Shown here: piece by piece, positions 24,840 through 33,940 of the stretch
Numbering within the stretch: the stretch's first letter is position 1
How the letters are laid out: every line of letters starts with the position of its first letter
From: Nonomuraea sp. NEAU-A123
Lineage (GTDB): Bacteria > Actinomycetota > Actinomycetes > Streptosporangiales > Streptosporangiaceae
Assembly (NCBI RefSeq): GCF_018603905.1
Contig: NZ_JAHFZZ010000001.1
Span: forward strand, 1-64,000
DNA: 64,000 nt
Direction of reading: 5' to 3'
Notes under the pieces: model-generated
The model's database searches: none
What the model saw: only the letters and a program-made list of their open reading frames with translations
What the model was told of the DNA's origin: nothing
Position numbers and translations under genes: made by a program

Positions 24840-25220
24840 ATGGCTCGCCTGGTTGGCGTCGACCTCCCCCGCGAAAAGCGGCTGGAGATCGCTCTCACCT
24901 ACATTTACGGAATCGGCCGTACCCGTGCGCTGGAGGTCCTCGAGGCCACCGGCGTCAGCGGCGACACCCGCGTCCATCAGCTCACCGACGCCGAACTCGT
25001 CCCGATGCGTGACTACATCGAGGCGAACTTCAAGATCGAAGGTGACCTGCGCCGCGAGGTTCAGGCCGACATTCGTCGCAAGATCGAGATTGGTTGCTAC
25101 CAGGGCATCCGGCACCGCAAGGGCCTGCCTGTCCACGGTCAGCGCACCCAGACCAACGCGCGCACCCGCAAGGGCAAGAAGAAGACCGTGGCCGGCAAGA
25201 AGAAGCCCGGTAAGAAGTAG
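24840..25220 (+). CDS. rpsM: 30S ribosomal protein S13
   Basis: S13 (126 aa), head protein contacting P-site tRNA and L5. [25 protein letters not shown] and [24 protein letters not shown]-type motif with a lysine-rich tail are conserved. The ATG at 24840 follows a GAAGGAGAA site. Confidence 0.98.
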   Translation: MARLVGVDLPREKRLEIALTYIYGIGRTRALEVLEATGVSGDTRVHQLTDAELVPMRDYIEANFKIEGDLRREVQADIRRKIEIGCYQGIRHRKGLPVHGQRTQTNARTRKGKKKTVAGKKKPGKK

Positions 25221-25265
25221 TCCTCGCAGCCGCGGGACCGAACACCTCAGGAGTGAAGGCAAAGG

Positions 25266-25670
25266 ATGCCTCCTAAGAGCCGTCAGGGTGCGCCCAAGAA
25301 GGTGCGCCGCAAGGAAAAGAAGAACGTCGCTCATGGGCACGCCCATATCAAGAGCACGTTCAACAACACGATCGTTTCGATCACCGACCCCAGTGGGAAC
25401 GTGATCTCCTGGGCCAGCGCCGGCCACGTGGGTTTCAAGGGCTCCCGGAAGTCCACCCCGTTCGCCGCTCAGATGGCCGCCGAGAACGCCGCCCGCCGCG
25501 CCATGGAGCACGGCATGCGTAAGGTCGACGTCTTCGTCAAGGGCCCCGGCTCCGGCCGTGAGACCGCGATCCGTTCCCTTCAGGCCACCGGGCTCGAAGT
25601 GGGCTCGATCCAGGACGTCACCCCGGTTCCGCACAACGGCTGCCGTCCGCCGAAGCGCCGCCGCGTCTGA
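25266..25670 (+). CDS. rpsK: 30S ribosomal protein S11
   Basis: S11 (134 aa) of the 30S platform beside the E site. [30 protein letters not shown] and the C-terminal [17 protein letters not shown] are diagnostic. It lies 45 bp after rpsM. Confidence 0.98.
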   Translation: MPPKSRQGAPKKVRRKEKKNVAHGHAHIKSTFNNTIVSITDPSGNVISWASAGHVGFKGSRKSTPFAAQMAAENAARRAMEHGMRKVDVFVKGPGSGRETAIRSLQATGLEVGSIQDVTPVPHNGCRPPKRRRV

Positions 25671-25690
25671 CACCCAGGAGAAACTGAGAA

Positions 25691-26317
25691 ATGGCTCGTT
25701 ATACGGGTGCGGACTGCAAGCTCTGCCGCCGGGAGAAGACCAAGCTCTTCCTCAAGGGCAGCAAGTGCGAGTCCGCGAAGTGCCCCATCGAGATCCGTCC
25801 TTACCCTCCGGGTGAGCACGGCCGCGGACGTCCCAAGGAGTCCGAGTACCAGCTTCAGCTTCGTGAGAAGCAGAAGACCCGCCGCATCTACGGCGTCCTC
25901 GAGAAGCAGTTCCACAACTACTACGAGGAAGCCTCTCGCAAGAGCGGCAAGACCGGTGAGGCGCTGCTCCAGATTCTGGAGAGCCGTCTCGACAACGTGG
26001 TCTACCGCGCCGGGTTCGCCCAGTCGCGCGACGCCGCTCGCCAGCAGGTCCGTCACGGGCACTTCCTGGTCAACGGCAAGAAGGTCGACATCCCGTCGTA
26101 CCGTGTGCGCGAGCACGACATCATCGAGGTCCGCGAGACCAAGCGCAACCTGCTGCCGTACGAGGTGGCTCGCGCCACCGCCGGCGAGCGCTCGGTCCCG
26201 CCGTGGCTCGGCGTCGTGCCGGACAAGATCCGCGTCCTGATCCACCAGCTGCCGGTCCGCCAGCAGATCGACACCCAGGTTCAGGAACAGCTGATCGTCG
26301 AGTACTACTCGAAGTAA
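25691..26317 (+). CDS. rpsD: 30S ribosomal protein S4 (zinc-binding form)
   Basis: S4 (208 aa) initiates 30S assembly. The N-terminal cysteines C9, C12, C26 and C31 form the zinc site. An S4 RNA-binding domain follows (ESRLDNVVYRAGFA, RHGHFLVNGKKVDIPS). In some lineages S4 represses the alpha operon. Followed by a UUCG-capped hairpin. Confidence 0.98.
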   Translation: MARYTGADCKLCRREKTKLFLKGSKCESAKCPIEIRPYPPGEHGRGRPKESEYQLQLREKQKTRRIYGVLEKQFHNYYEEASRKSGKTGEALLQILESRLDNVVYRAGFAQSRDAARQQVRHGHFLVNGKKVDIPSYRVREHDIIEVRETKRNLLPYEVARATAGERSVPPWLGVVPDKIRVLIHQLPVRQQIDTQVQEQLIVEYYSK

Positions 26318-26326
26318 GCAGTAGTG

Positions 26327-26354
26327 GTTGAGGTGCGGTTCGCCGCGCCTCAAC
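26327..26354 (+). terminator. UUCG-capped hairpin between rpsD and rpoA
   Basis: GTTGAGGTGCGG pairs with CCGCGCCTCAAC (12 bp, one G-U) around a TTCG tetraloop, followed by TAAGCTTTTAT. It has the form of an intrinsic terminator and probably causes partial termination before rpoA. Confidence 0.7.
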
Positions 26355-26413
26355 TAAGCTTTTATCGGAGTGGCGTCATATAGCGGGCGCCACACGAAAA
26401 GGGGAGAACCCGC

Positions 26414-27430
26414 ATGCTGATCGCTCAGCGCCCGACTCTTCTCGAAGAGTCGATCGACGACACCCGATCCCGATTCGTCATCGAGCCGCTGGAGCCGGGT
26501 TTCGGCTACACCATCGGCAACTCGGTCCGCCGCACGCTGCTGTCGTCCATTCCGGGCGCGGCCGTGACGAGCATCCGGATCGAGGGCGTGCTGCACGAGT
26601 TCTCGACCGTTCCCGGGGTCAAGGAAGACGTCACCGACATCATCCTCAACCTCAAGGAACTGGTCGTCTCGTCCGAGCACGACGAGCCGGTCGTGATGTA
26701 CCTGCGCAAGCAGGGCCCGGGTGAGGTCACCGCCGCCGACATCGCGCCTCCGGCCGGTGTCGAGGTGCACAACCCCGAGCTGCGCATCGCCACGCTCAAC
26801 GGCAAGGCGAAGCTGGAGATGGAGCTGACCGTCGAGCGCGGTCGCGGTTACGTCTCCGCCGCCCAGAACAAGCAGCCGGGCCAGGAGATCGGTCGCATTC
26901 CGATCGACTCGATCTACTCCCCGGTGCTCAAGGTCACCTACAAGGTCGAGGCGACCCGAGTCGAGCAGCGTACCGACTTCGACCGCCTGATCCTGGACGT
27001 CGAGACCAAGCCGGCCATGAAGCCCCGCGACGCGGTGGCCTCCGCCGGTAAGACCCTCGTCGAGCTCTTCGGCCTGGCCCGCGAGCTCAACGTCGAGGCC
27101 GAGGGCATCGACATCGGCCCGTCGCCGACCGACGCCGCCCTGGCCGCCGACCTGGCGCTGCCGATCGAGGAGCTGAACCTCACCGTTCGCTCGTACAACT
27201 GCCTCAAGCGCGAGGGCATCCACACCGTGGGTGAGCTCGTCGCCCGCAGCGAGCAGGACCTTCTCGATATAAGGAATTTCGGCGCCAAGTCGATCGAAGA
27301 AGTCAAGCAGAAGCTGCACGAGATGACGCTGGCGCTCAAGGACTCCCCGCCCGGGTTCGACCCGAGCGCGGTGGCGGGCGCCGGTTACGACGACGACGAC
27401 AGCGCGTACGTCGAGACCGAGCAGTACTAA
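26414..27430 (+). CDS. rpoA: RNA polymerase alpha subunit
   Basis: Alpha subunit (338 aa). The N-terminal assembly domain has [20 protein letters not shown]; the C-terminal domain has [20 protein letters not shown] and [16 protein letters not shown], which bind UP elements and activators. The tail ends in an acidic [13 protein letters not shown] stretch. Three hairpins follow before rplQ. Confidence 0.98.
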   Translation: MLIAQRPTLLEESIDDTRSRFVIEPLEPGFGYTIGNSVRRTLLSSIPGAAVTSIRIEGVLHEFSTVPGVKEDVTDIILNLKELVVSSEHDEPVVMYLRKQGPGEVTAADIAPPAGVEVHNPELRIATLNGKAKLEMELTVERGRGYVSAAQNKQPGQEIGRIPIDSIYSPVLKVTYKVEATRVEQRTDFDRLILDVETKPAMKPRDAVASAGKTLVELFGLARELNVEAEGIDIGPSPTDAALAADLALPIEELNLTVRSYNCLKREGIHTVGELVARSEQDLLDIRNFGAKSIEEVKQKLHEMTLALKDSPPGFDPSAVAGAGYDDDDSAYVETEQY

Positions 27431-27434
27431 GCCA

Positions 27435-27527
27435 TCGCGAGGGCTCTTCCTCGCGAACCCCCGCGCCGGACGGCTCAGCCGCCCGGCGCGGGCGACAGTA
27501 ACGGGTCGCAAGAGCGACTGCGACCCG
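27435..27527 (+). promoter_or_regulatory. Three consecutive hairpins between rpoA and rplQ
   Basis: TCGCGAGG/CCTCGCGA (27435-27456), a nested CCCGCGCCGG/CCGGCGCGGG stem with inner CGGC/GCCG (27460-27492), and CGGGTCGCA/TGCGACCCG (27502-27527) fill most of the 152-bp spacer. None has a T-tract. They could set the rpoA to rplQ expression ratio. Confidence 0.6.
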
Positions 27528-27582
27528 GCCCGACTTCGGTACCTGGTACGGCCGGGGCGGGTTAACTCACAAGGAGAACGCA

Positions 27583-28116
27583 ATGCCCAAGCCTCCCAAG
27601 GGTGCACGTCTTGGCGGCAGCCCGGCGCACGAGCGGCTGATCCTGGCGAACCTCGCCACGGACCTGTTCCGCCACGGCAAGATCCGCACCACGGTCGCCA
27701 AGGCCAAGCGCGTCCGTCCGCTGGCGGAGCGCCTGATCACCAAGGCGAAGAAGGGCGACATCCACAACCGTCGCCAGGTGCTGACGGTCGTCAAGGACAA
27801 GGGCGTCGTCCACCACCTCTTCACGGAGCTCGCGGTGACGTTCGCGGAGCGTCCGGGTGGTTACACCCGGATCACCAAGATTGGCGCCCGTAAGGGTGAC
27901 AACGCTCCCATGGCAGTGATCGAGCTGGTGACCGAGCCCCTGAACCCGGTGCGCGTCTCGCGCTCGGAGGCCCCGGCCGCCGCTGCCGCTCCCGCCGCTG
28001 AGACCGAGGCGCCGATTGAGGAGCCTGCTGCCGAGACCGCCGCGTCGGACGAGGCCCCCGAGGCCCCCGCCGCGGAGGCCGCTGAGGCTGGCGAGACGAA
28101 GAAGGACGAGGCCTGA
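27583..28116 (+). CDS. rplQ: 50S ribosomal protein L17 with Ala/Glu-rich tail
   Basis: L17 (177 aa). The core ([38 protein letters not shown]) spans about 125 residues. A disordered alanine/glutamate/proline-rich C-terminal extension of some 50 residues follows, as seen in several actinobacterial L17s. AAGGAGAACGCA precedes the ATG. Confidence 0.98.
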   Translation: MPKPPKGARLGGSPAHERLILANLATDLFRHGKIRTTVAKAKRVRPLAERLITKAKKGDIHNRRQVLTVVKDKGVVHHLFTELAVTFAERPGGYTRITKIGARKGDNAPMAVIELVTEPLNPVRVSRSEAPAAAAAPAAETEAPIEEPAAETAASDEAPEAPAAEAAEAGETKKDEA

Positions 28117-28202
28117 TCCGTCAGGTCGGTTGAATCGGGCTCGGATCCCTCTTGTGGGGGTTCGGGCCCATTCGCGTTTCAGGTGGTCTGGGGAGGGTGA
28201 TC

Positions 28203-29231
28203 GTGGTACGGCTCCGCCTTGATCTCGGCTACGACGGGACGGATTTCTCCGGGTGGGCCAGGCAGCCGGGGCTGCGTACGGTCCAGGGGGAGATCGAGCA
28301 GGCGCTCGGCCGGATCCTGCGGCTGACCGAGCCGCCGGCGCTGACCGTAGCCGGGCGTACGGATGCCGGGGTGCACGCGCGCGGGCAGGTGGCGCACGTG
28401 GATCTCCCGGTGGAGGCGCTGTCCGCCCTCGACCGCAACCACCGGCGATCCGCCGTCCGCGAACCTTCAGCGACCTTCCCCTCTGACGGCCCCACGTCGA
28501 CTGGCCCGGTGTCAGATGGCTCTGTGCCGACCGGCCCCGTGCCGACCGACCCGGCGTCGACTGGCTCTGCGCTGACAGGCCCGGTGTCGGGGAATGTCGT
28601 AGGGGGTCTGGACGTGGATGAGCGGCTCGCTACGCTGTTGCGGCGGCTGGCTGGGGTGCTGGGGTCGGATGTGCGGGTTCATCGGGTCTCCGTGGCTCCT
28701 GAGGGCTTTGACGCGCGTTTCTCCGCGTTGTCCCGCCGGTACGCGTACCGGGTGAGTGACGCGCCCGGCGGGGTGGATCCGTTGCGACGCCGGGAGGTGG
28801 TCTGGCACAACCGCCCGCTGGACCTCGGCGCGCTGAACGCGGCGGCCGGACACCTGCTCGGTGAGCACGACTTCGCCGCCTTCTGCAAGAAGCGCGAGGG
28901 GGCCACCACGATCCGGCGGCTGCAACGGCTCGACTGGGTGCGGGAGGGCGACGGGGTGCTGGTCGCCACCGTGGTCGCCGACGCGTTCTGCCATTCGATG
29001 GTGCGGTCGCTGGTCGGGTCGCTCTTGTCGGCGGCCGACGGGCGCCGGCCCATGGAGTGGCCGGGCCAGGTGCTGACGCGGGCCGTGCGGGACTCCGGGG
29101 TGCACGTGGCGCCCGCGCACGGCCTGTGTCTGGAAGAGGTGAGCTACCCGCCGGACGCGGAACTCGCCGAGCGCGCCCTCGCGACCCGGCGTGTCCGTAC
29201 GTTGGGCGATGTTCCGCCCGCCACCGACTGA
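28203..29231 (+). CDS. truA: tRNA pseudouridine(38-40) synthase with low-complexity insert
   Basis: TruA (342 aa; typical 250-290) isomerises uridines 38-40 in tRNA anticodon stems. The catalytic aspartate is D54 in [29 protein letters not shown] and [14 protein letters not shown] are conserved. Between about residues 80 and 133 lies an inserted Thr/Gly/Pro/Ser-rich degenerate repeat (TGPV, TGSA, TDPA units) that accounts for the extra length. The GTG at 28203 follows GGGGAGGG; other upstream starts are less likely. The stop codon sits inside a bidirectional hairpin. Confidence 0.95.
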   Translation: MVRLRLDLGYDGTDFSGWARQPGLRTVQGEIEQALGRILRLTEPPALTVAGRTDAGVHARGQVAHVDLPVEALSALDRNHRRSAVREPSATFPSDGPTSTGPVSDGSVPTGPVPTDPASTGSALTGPVSGNVVGGLDVDERLATLLRRLAGVLGSDVRVHRVSVAPEGFDARFSALSRRYAYRVSDAPGGVDPLRRREVVWHNRPLDLGALNAAAGHLLGEHDFAAFCKKREGATTIRRLQRLDWVREGDGVLVATVVADAFCHSMVRSLVGSLLSAADGRRPMEWPGQVLTRAVRDSGVHVAPAHGLCLEEVSYPPDAELAERALATRRVRTLGDVPPATD

Positions 29232-29266
29232 CCGACCAGCCGTAGCCGTGATCGGTCAGTCGGTGG
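29221..29266. terminator. Bidirectional terminator overlapping both stop codons
   Basis: CCACCGACTGACCGA (29221-29235) is perfectly repeated in reverse at 29252-29266, with a 16-base loop. The left arm contains the truA TGA and the right arm the stop codon of the opposing gene. Both proteins therefore end T-D from the same arm sequence. Confidence 0.75.
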
Positions 29267-31811
29267 TGAGGCGGCGTTCCAGGACCTGTGAGGTCTGGTC
29301 GCGGAAGGCGCCGCTGACCTTGCCGAGTGTCTTCTCCTTGGTGCCGGGCGTGTGGCCGTCGGCGTACGTGGCGTAGCTGAAGACGATGTACCGGCCCCAG
29401 ACCAGGCCCGCCGCGTAGCCGCCGGCGATCTCCACTCGTTCGCCGCCCGTGCCGGCCGCCGAGGGGAGGCCGCGGAACCAGATGTTGCGGCCGAGGTTCT
29501 TGGCCTTGTCGGCGCTCATGGCCGCCTCTTTGGTCGGCAGCACGGCGATGCCGGTCGTCACGGCGTAGCGGCGCTTGGCGTCGACATAGGTCGCTCGTAC
29601 GATCCGGCTGCACTTCTGGTCGCGCAGCGCGTCGGCGAAGGGACCGGAGGCGGCCTTCTCGCAGCTTGACGTCATGTCGGTCTTGACCTTGGAGAACACG
29701 GCGCCACCCGCTTCGATCTTCTTCTGCGGGAACGCCTCGGAGAGCGACATCTTGCGCGGGTCGGTCTCTTCGGAGTTGAGGACCGAGGTGGCCGGGACGA
29801 CCGGGGTCGTGGTCGAGTCGGTGCTGACGATGGTGGGGGGTGCCGTCGTCGACGGCTCCTTGGCGACCGTCGTGGAGGCGGGCGGGGCCGGCGCGCTCAC
29901 CGACTTGTAGGCGAAGAAACCGCCTGTGGCGACGCCTGCCAGCGCCAGTACGCCCAGGGTGATGAAGAGCGCCTTCCGGCCCGCCGGCTTGCCGGGTGGG
30001 ACGCTGGCGGGCGGGGTCGCCTGGAACGGCGACTGCTTGAACGGCCCTTGCCCGTAGGTGACGGGCAGGCCCTGCGGCGGCGTGGGGCGGTCCTGCGACC
30101 CCGGCGGCAGGGACAGGGCCGGAGTGGGTTTCTGGCCCCATACCTCGAAGGGGAGGTCGGGGACCCGGCTCTCCTGCTCGGGTCCGCCGTGGGGGAGCGG
30201 GGGCCAGACCGGGACATCGCTGGGCTCTACCGGGTGTCCGGCGGAGGGGGAGTGCGGGTCGAACGCGGACGGAGCCGGGCCCGTGTCGAAGGCATGCGTT
30301 CGGGCGCTGGGGTCGAAGGCGCGCGCTGGGGTGGTGGGGGCGGAGGTGGCCGGAGTGGTCGCGTCGAACCCGGGCGCGGTCGTGTTCGCGTCGAAGTCAG
30401 GTGCGGTGGTGTTCGCGTCGAAGCCGGATTCGCCGAAGGGCCGGGCGGACGCGCCCCTCGCGTCGAAGGAGTGCGGGGCGGTCAGGTTCGGGTCGGTCTG
30501 GAAGTCCTCGGCGTCCTCCGAGGGGTCGTCCTCTTCGTAGTCGGGTGCGGGCTCTCCGAATGCGGGGCCCTTGGTGGTGGGGCCGCCGTATACGGACCGC
30601 TTGGCGCTGGAGTCGCCGGACGCGGGGGCGGCGGGCGGGATGAGGCCGCCCGGAAAGGTGGGGGCGTCGTCCGGTGGCTCCGAACTCTCCGACAGGACAC
30701 TCCAAGGGGACGTCTGGTCTGCCGCGTCGTCGAGGTCCGGCTCCACGGTGAGCTCGCCCGTGGCGGCGGGCCAGGGCGGCATGGCGGGCGGGTCGGAGAC
30801 GGGCGCGGGCCATACCTGCATGCCCGCGGCCGCGGCGGTGAAGGCCGGCGGCGGCTCCCACGCCGGCGCGCCGGGCACCACAGGATCGACCGCCCAGGTG
30901 GCGGGCTCCTCCGGGACGGGCGCGGGCCACGGGCCGCTCGACGGCGACCACGGGACGCCGGACTGGCCGGGTGCCGGGGGGTCTGGTTCCGGCTCCGCGG
31001 CCGGCCGCGAAGGCTGGGCGCCGGATGCCTGCGCGCCCGGTTCGGGTGCGGTGGGCTGCCATGAAGGTTGAGCACCAGGCAGCGGCGCGCCGGGCTGCGA
31101 CGGGGGCTGAGCGCCGGGCTGGGCGCCAGGTGTCTGCGCGCCCGGCTCCGGTGCGGTCGGCTGTCCTGGCGGTCCGGAGCCGGTGGCCTGGGGGCCGCCG
31201 GGAGGCCGCGGGGAGGGGGACGGGGTGCCGGGCTGGGCGCCGAGGTTGCGGGGCAGGCGGCCGCGCATGGGGCGGGGCGGCCCCTGAGGGTCGGCGAACC
31301 AGTCGTACGGGGCGGCGTCGTCGCCGGCCACCTCCCACGGCTGCGCGCCGGGGAAGGCCGGCAGGCCGGGCAGGTCGGACTGGTCCTCGGCCTCGGCCGA
31401 TGCCGGGTCCGCCGGCTGTGGTTCGAACGGTTGCCACTCGGCCGACGCGTCGAAGGCCGATGCCCCGGTCACTGTCTGCTCGGCATCCGGCGTACCTGGG
31501 AAAGCAGGCAGCCTTTCCGCCATGGGAGCAGGGCTGAACGGCGAATGGCCGCCCGGACGGGTTTCGGAGCCGTCGTCATCGGCACGGTCATAACTGGCAT
31601 CGCTATAACCGGCGCTGTCAGAGCCGGAATCGGGGCCCGTGCCCGGTTCGGACGGAGCCGGCGATGCTTGATTGGACCCGGGCGCCTCTTGGGACGCCCG
31701 TGACTCGGGATATTGAATGGGCTGGCCGAAGCTCGGCGGTGGCGTCGCCGGTGCGGCCGAGCCGTCGGATTCCCTACGATCGTTCTCAGACCCAGGTTCC
31801 TGGCCACGCAT
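29256..31811 (-). CDS. Large single-pass membrane protein with disordered cytoplasmic region and C-terminal ectodomain
   Basis: Protein of 851 aa. About 610 N-terminal residues are low-complexity Pro/Ala/Gly/Glu-rich sequence with degenerate PGAQ and FDANTTAP-type repeats. One membrane segment follows (about 614-634, RKALFITLGVLALAG...), then a Thr/Pro-rich stalk, then a globular domain (about 685-845) with a cysteine pair, C717 and C734. There is no cleavable signal, so the orientation is N-in/C-out. The ectodomain resembles that of the adjacent upstream gene: a KC-(S/T)-x-I-(V/I)-RAT segment and similar spacing of the two cysteines. Function unknown. It is likely co-transcribed with the two genes upstream on the minus strand. 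Confidence 0.85.
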   Translation of the reverse strand: MRGQEPGSENDRRESDGSAAPATPPPSFGQPIQYPESRASQEAPGSNQASPAPSEPGTGPDSGSDSAGYSDASYDRADDDGSETRPGGHSPFSPAPMAERLPAFPGTPDAEQTVTGASAFDASAEWQPFEPQPADPASAEAEDQSDLPGLPAFPGAQPWEVAGDDAAPYDWFADPQGPPRPMRGRLPRNLGAQPGTPSPSPRPPGGPQATGSGPPGQPTAPEPGAQTPGAQPGAQPPSQPGAPLPGAQPSWQPTAPEPGAQASGAQPSRPAAEPEPDPPAPGQSGVPWSPSSGPWPAPVPEEPATWAVDPVVPGAPAWEPPPAFTAAAAGMQVWPAPVSDPPAMPPWPAATGELTVEPDLDDAADQTSPWSVLSESSEPPDDAPTFPGGLIPPAAPASGDSSAKRSVYGGPTTKGPAFGEPAPDYEEDDPSEDAEDFQTDPNLTAPHSFDARGASARPFGESGFDANTTAPDFDANTTAPGFDATTPATSAPTTPARAFDPSARTHAFDTGPAPSAFDPHSPSAGHPVEPSDVPVWPPLPHGGPEQESRVPDLPFEVWGQKPTPALSLPPGSQDRPTPPQGLPVTYGQGPFKQSPFQATPPASVPPGKPAGRKALFITLGVLALAGVATGGFFAYKSVSAPAPPASTTVAKEPSTTAPPTIVSTDSTTTPVVPATSVLNSEETDPRKMSLSEAFPQKKIEAGGAVFSKVKTDMTSSCEKAASGPFADALRDQKCSRIVRATYVDAKRRYAVTTGIAVLPTKEAAMSADKAKNLGRNIWFRGLPSAAGTGGERVEIAGGYAAGLVWGRYIVFSYATYADGHTPGTKEKTLGKVSGAFRDQTSQVLERRLTTD

Positions 31812-31914
31812 AAGGGGGAGCCTAGCGAGAGTCGCGAGATCGTTATGCCGGTATGGGCGTTCCCGACTGGATCAGCGATGCTATTTGAGTACTTATGAAG
31901 GGGTTTAAGGGCGT

Positions 31915-32844
31915 TTATGCGCCCGAGTGGCCGGTCAGCGTGCGGGCGTCGAGGGCCTTGAAGACGGTGGCCTTGGTGATGTCGTCGACCGCCTGGAAGA
32001 GCTTCTTCTGCCCCTTCTTGTCGGGCTTGCTGCCGTCCTTGTTCTGGAACCAGATCATGACGGCGTAGTGGCCGTGCATCCAGATCTGCGTGCCGCCGCT
32101 GCCGGTGCCCAGGCTCTTGGTGAGCGAGTCCTTGCCGGCCAGCGGCTTGACGTAGTCGGTCTTGCTGCCGACCGACCGCACCTTGGTCGCGGTCTTGGTG
32201 GACTTGAGGTTGGCCACGCCGACCGTGCCCATCACCTTGCCGGCCTTGTCGCGGAAGGTGGCGCGGATGATCTGCGTGCACTTGCCGGCTTTGAGGGCCT
32301 TCTGGATCTTGCCGCCGATGACCCCGTCGGCGCACTTCTTGACCTTGCTGGTGGTCGTCATCGTGTAGGAGCGGCCGGCGACGGTGACCTTCTTGGCCGC
32401 GAAGAGCTCCTTGACCGTGAGCGGGTCGGGGTCGGTCTTGCGCTCGGCCGCGTAGCTGTACTTGCCGGGAGGCGCCGACGGCAGCGGCGCGGAGGTGCGG
32501 CGGGCCGCCTCAGTCTGTGCCTGCTGGGAGTCGCCCGACTTGAACATCACCACGAGGCCCGCGACGAGCACGCCGAGCACCGCGAGGCCGCCGAGCGTGA
32601 ACCAGAGCGGTCCCCGCGAGCGTTTGCCCTCGTCATAGGGGCTCCAGGTCGTGCTGCGCCGCACCGGCTCGGCAGTCGGCTCGGCCGCCACCGGGTCCTT
32701 GGCCTTGGCCTTGCGGGGAGAGTTGGCCGCCGCGACCGGCTCGAAGGGGTTGCGGGTGCCGCCGGATTCGGCCGCGTCACGGGCCCTGCGAGAACGGCGG
32801 GGGGTGCTCTCCGTGCTGGTGTCACGTTCGTCGGGAAAACCCAT
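31915..32844 (-). CDS. Single-pass membrane protein, paralogue of the 851-residue neighbour
   Basis: Protein of 309 aa: disordered charged N-terminus (1-75), membrane segment at about 79-101 (LWFTLGGLAVLGVLVAGLV), then an extracellular domain with a cysteine pair 18 residues apart, the second in GKCTQIIRATFRD. Alignment by eye with the downstream 851-residue protein covers the whole ectodomain. Family and function unknown. Gap of 24 bp to the CAP gene upstream and 103 bp to the paralogue downstream suggest an operon. Confidence 0.85.
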   Translation of the reverse strand: MGFPDERDTSTESTPRRSRRARDAAESGGTRNPFEPVAAANSPRKAKAKDPVAAEPTAEPVRRSTTWSPYDEGKRSRGPLWFTLGGLAVLGVLVAGLVVMFKSGDSQQAQTEAARRTSAPLPSAPPGKYSYAAERKTDPDPLTVKELFAAKKVTVAGRSYTMTTTSKVKKCADGVIGGKIQKALKAGKCTQIIRATFRDKAGKVMGTVGVANLKSTKTATKVRSVGSKTDYVKPLAGKDSLTKSLGTGSGGTQIWMHGHYAVMIWFQNKDGSKPDKKGQKKLFQAVDDITKATVFKALDARTLTGHSGA

Positions 32845-32868
32845 GCGGCGACATTACCGTGAAGGCGG

Positions 32869-33621
32869 TCATGAATAACCGAAGTCCTGGGTCCACCAAG
32901 GTCCGCCCGGACCGGCCACCACGCCGACGCCGATGGACTCGATGCGGCAGTTGAGGATGTTCTGGCGGTGGTCGGCGCTGTCGAGCCAGCCGCGGACCGC
33001 CTCTTCCGGCGAGGTGTAGCCGCGGCCGATGTTCTCGGCGGCGCCCATGCGGTAGCCGGCGCGCTCCATCCGGTCCCACGGTGAGGAGCCGTCGGGGGAG
33101 TCATGGGTGAAGCGGCCGCTCTCGGCCATCTCGATGGAGTGCGCGCGGGCCGAGCGGGTCAGCCTCGCGTCCGTCCGGAGCGGGCCGCAGCCGCGCTTGA
33201 CCCTGGCGCGGTTGGTGAGGCTGACGACCTTGGCCGCCATCGCCGGCGACACCTCGACGGTCTGCTCGCCGAGCACCCGCGTGGGGTCCTCCGCGGTGTA
33301 GCCGGGCACCGTGTTCTTGTCCGGGCTCTTGGTGGGCCGCATGCTGGCCCGGCCGCGCGGGATCCCGGTGGTGGTCTCCCTGGCGATGCGCCCGGCGTAC
33401 GGCTGCGCCTTCTTGGGTTTGGGGGTGGCGGTGACCTTGGCCGCGGCGGCGGGCGGGGCCGTCTCGTTGAGGTAGATGTGGCCGGCGGGCTCCGCCTCGT
33501 CGGTCATCCGCCCGATCAACACGCCCGTGAAGAGGACCGCCATGAGGCAGGCGAGCACCCCCAGATGGTTCCGGCGCCGTGCGCTCCGCTGGGTGTGCCG
33601 GGTGTGAGAGTTGTGCCACAT
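32869..33621 (-). CDS. Membrane-anchored CAP (SCP/PR-1-like) domain protein
   Basis: Protein of 250 aa. One N-terminal membrane anchor or uncleaved signal (about 22-42), a Pro/Lys/Thr linker, then a CAP domain in the C-terminal 125 residues. Family motifs visible are RARVKRGCGPL, LTRSARAHS, GRFTHDSPDG, ENIGRGYTS and HRQNILNC. Bacterial CAP proteins are secreted or cell-wall-associated, and their activity is mostly undefined. The start is the only early ATG. First gene of the three-gene minus-strand surface-protein run; divergent from rplM. Confidence 0.9.
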   Translation of the reverse strand: MWHNSHTRHTQRSARRRNHLGVLACLMAVLFTGVLIGRMTDEAEPAGHIYLNETAPPAAAAKVTATPKPKKAQPYAGRIARETTTGIPRGRASMRPTKSPDKNTVPGYTAEDPTRVLGEQTVEVSPAMAAKVVSLTNRARVKRGCGPLRTDARLTRSARAHSIEMAESGRFTHDSPDGSSPWDRMERAGYRMGAAENIGRGYTSPEEAVRGWLDSADHRQNILNCRIESIGVGVVAGPGGPWWTQDFGYS

Positions 33622-33940
33622 GCCACAGCCAACGATAGAGATGTCTGGTCCTGGGAAAGAAGGGATCCCAGGGAACCGAAATCGAACCGTTCTGTGTCAG
33701 GTAGACTCGACCTCGGGTTACCGGTCTTTTGACCAGCACCCTTAAGTGCGGGTAGCCTAATCAATCGTTGTGTGCATAGGTCCAGCGTGACCAATGCGCG
33801 GCGCGTCCGGCGTCATCTCCCATCATCAGCCCATCGGGCGGGGAGACGGAAGGTCCGGGCCGTCGTGTGCCCGCACCGACCGACCCTAGAGCTGTCGCTT
33901 CCGACAGCGCCGAAGACGCGAGCATAAGAAGGCTACGACC
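33622..33940. other. Divergent intergenic region between CAP gene and rplM
   Basis: Holds the rplM promoter (33729-33758), a long rplM leader (about 175 nt), and upstream of it a TAGACT hexamer at 33702 without a matching -35. For the minus-strand CAP gene a TATCGT-like hexamer lies at 33632-33637 (minus strand). No gene is supported here. Confidence 0.5.
33729..33758 (+). promoter_or_regulatory. Sigma-A-type promoter of rplM-rpsI
   Basis: TTGACC (33729-33734), 18 bp, TAGCCT (33753-33758). The predicted transcript starts near 33765 and has a leader of about 175 nt, compatible with the L13 autoregulation known in E. coli. Confidence 0.65.
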
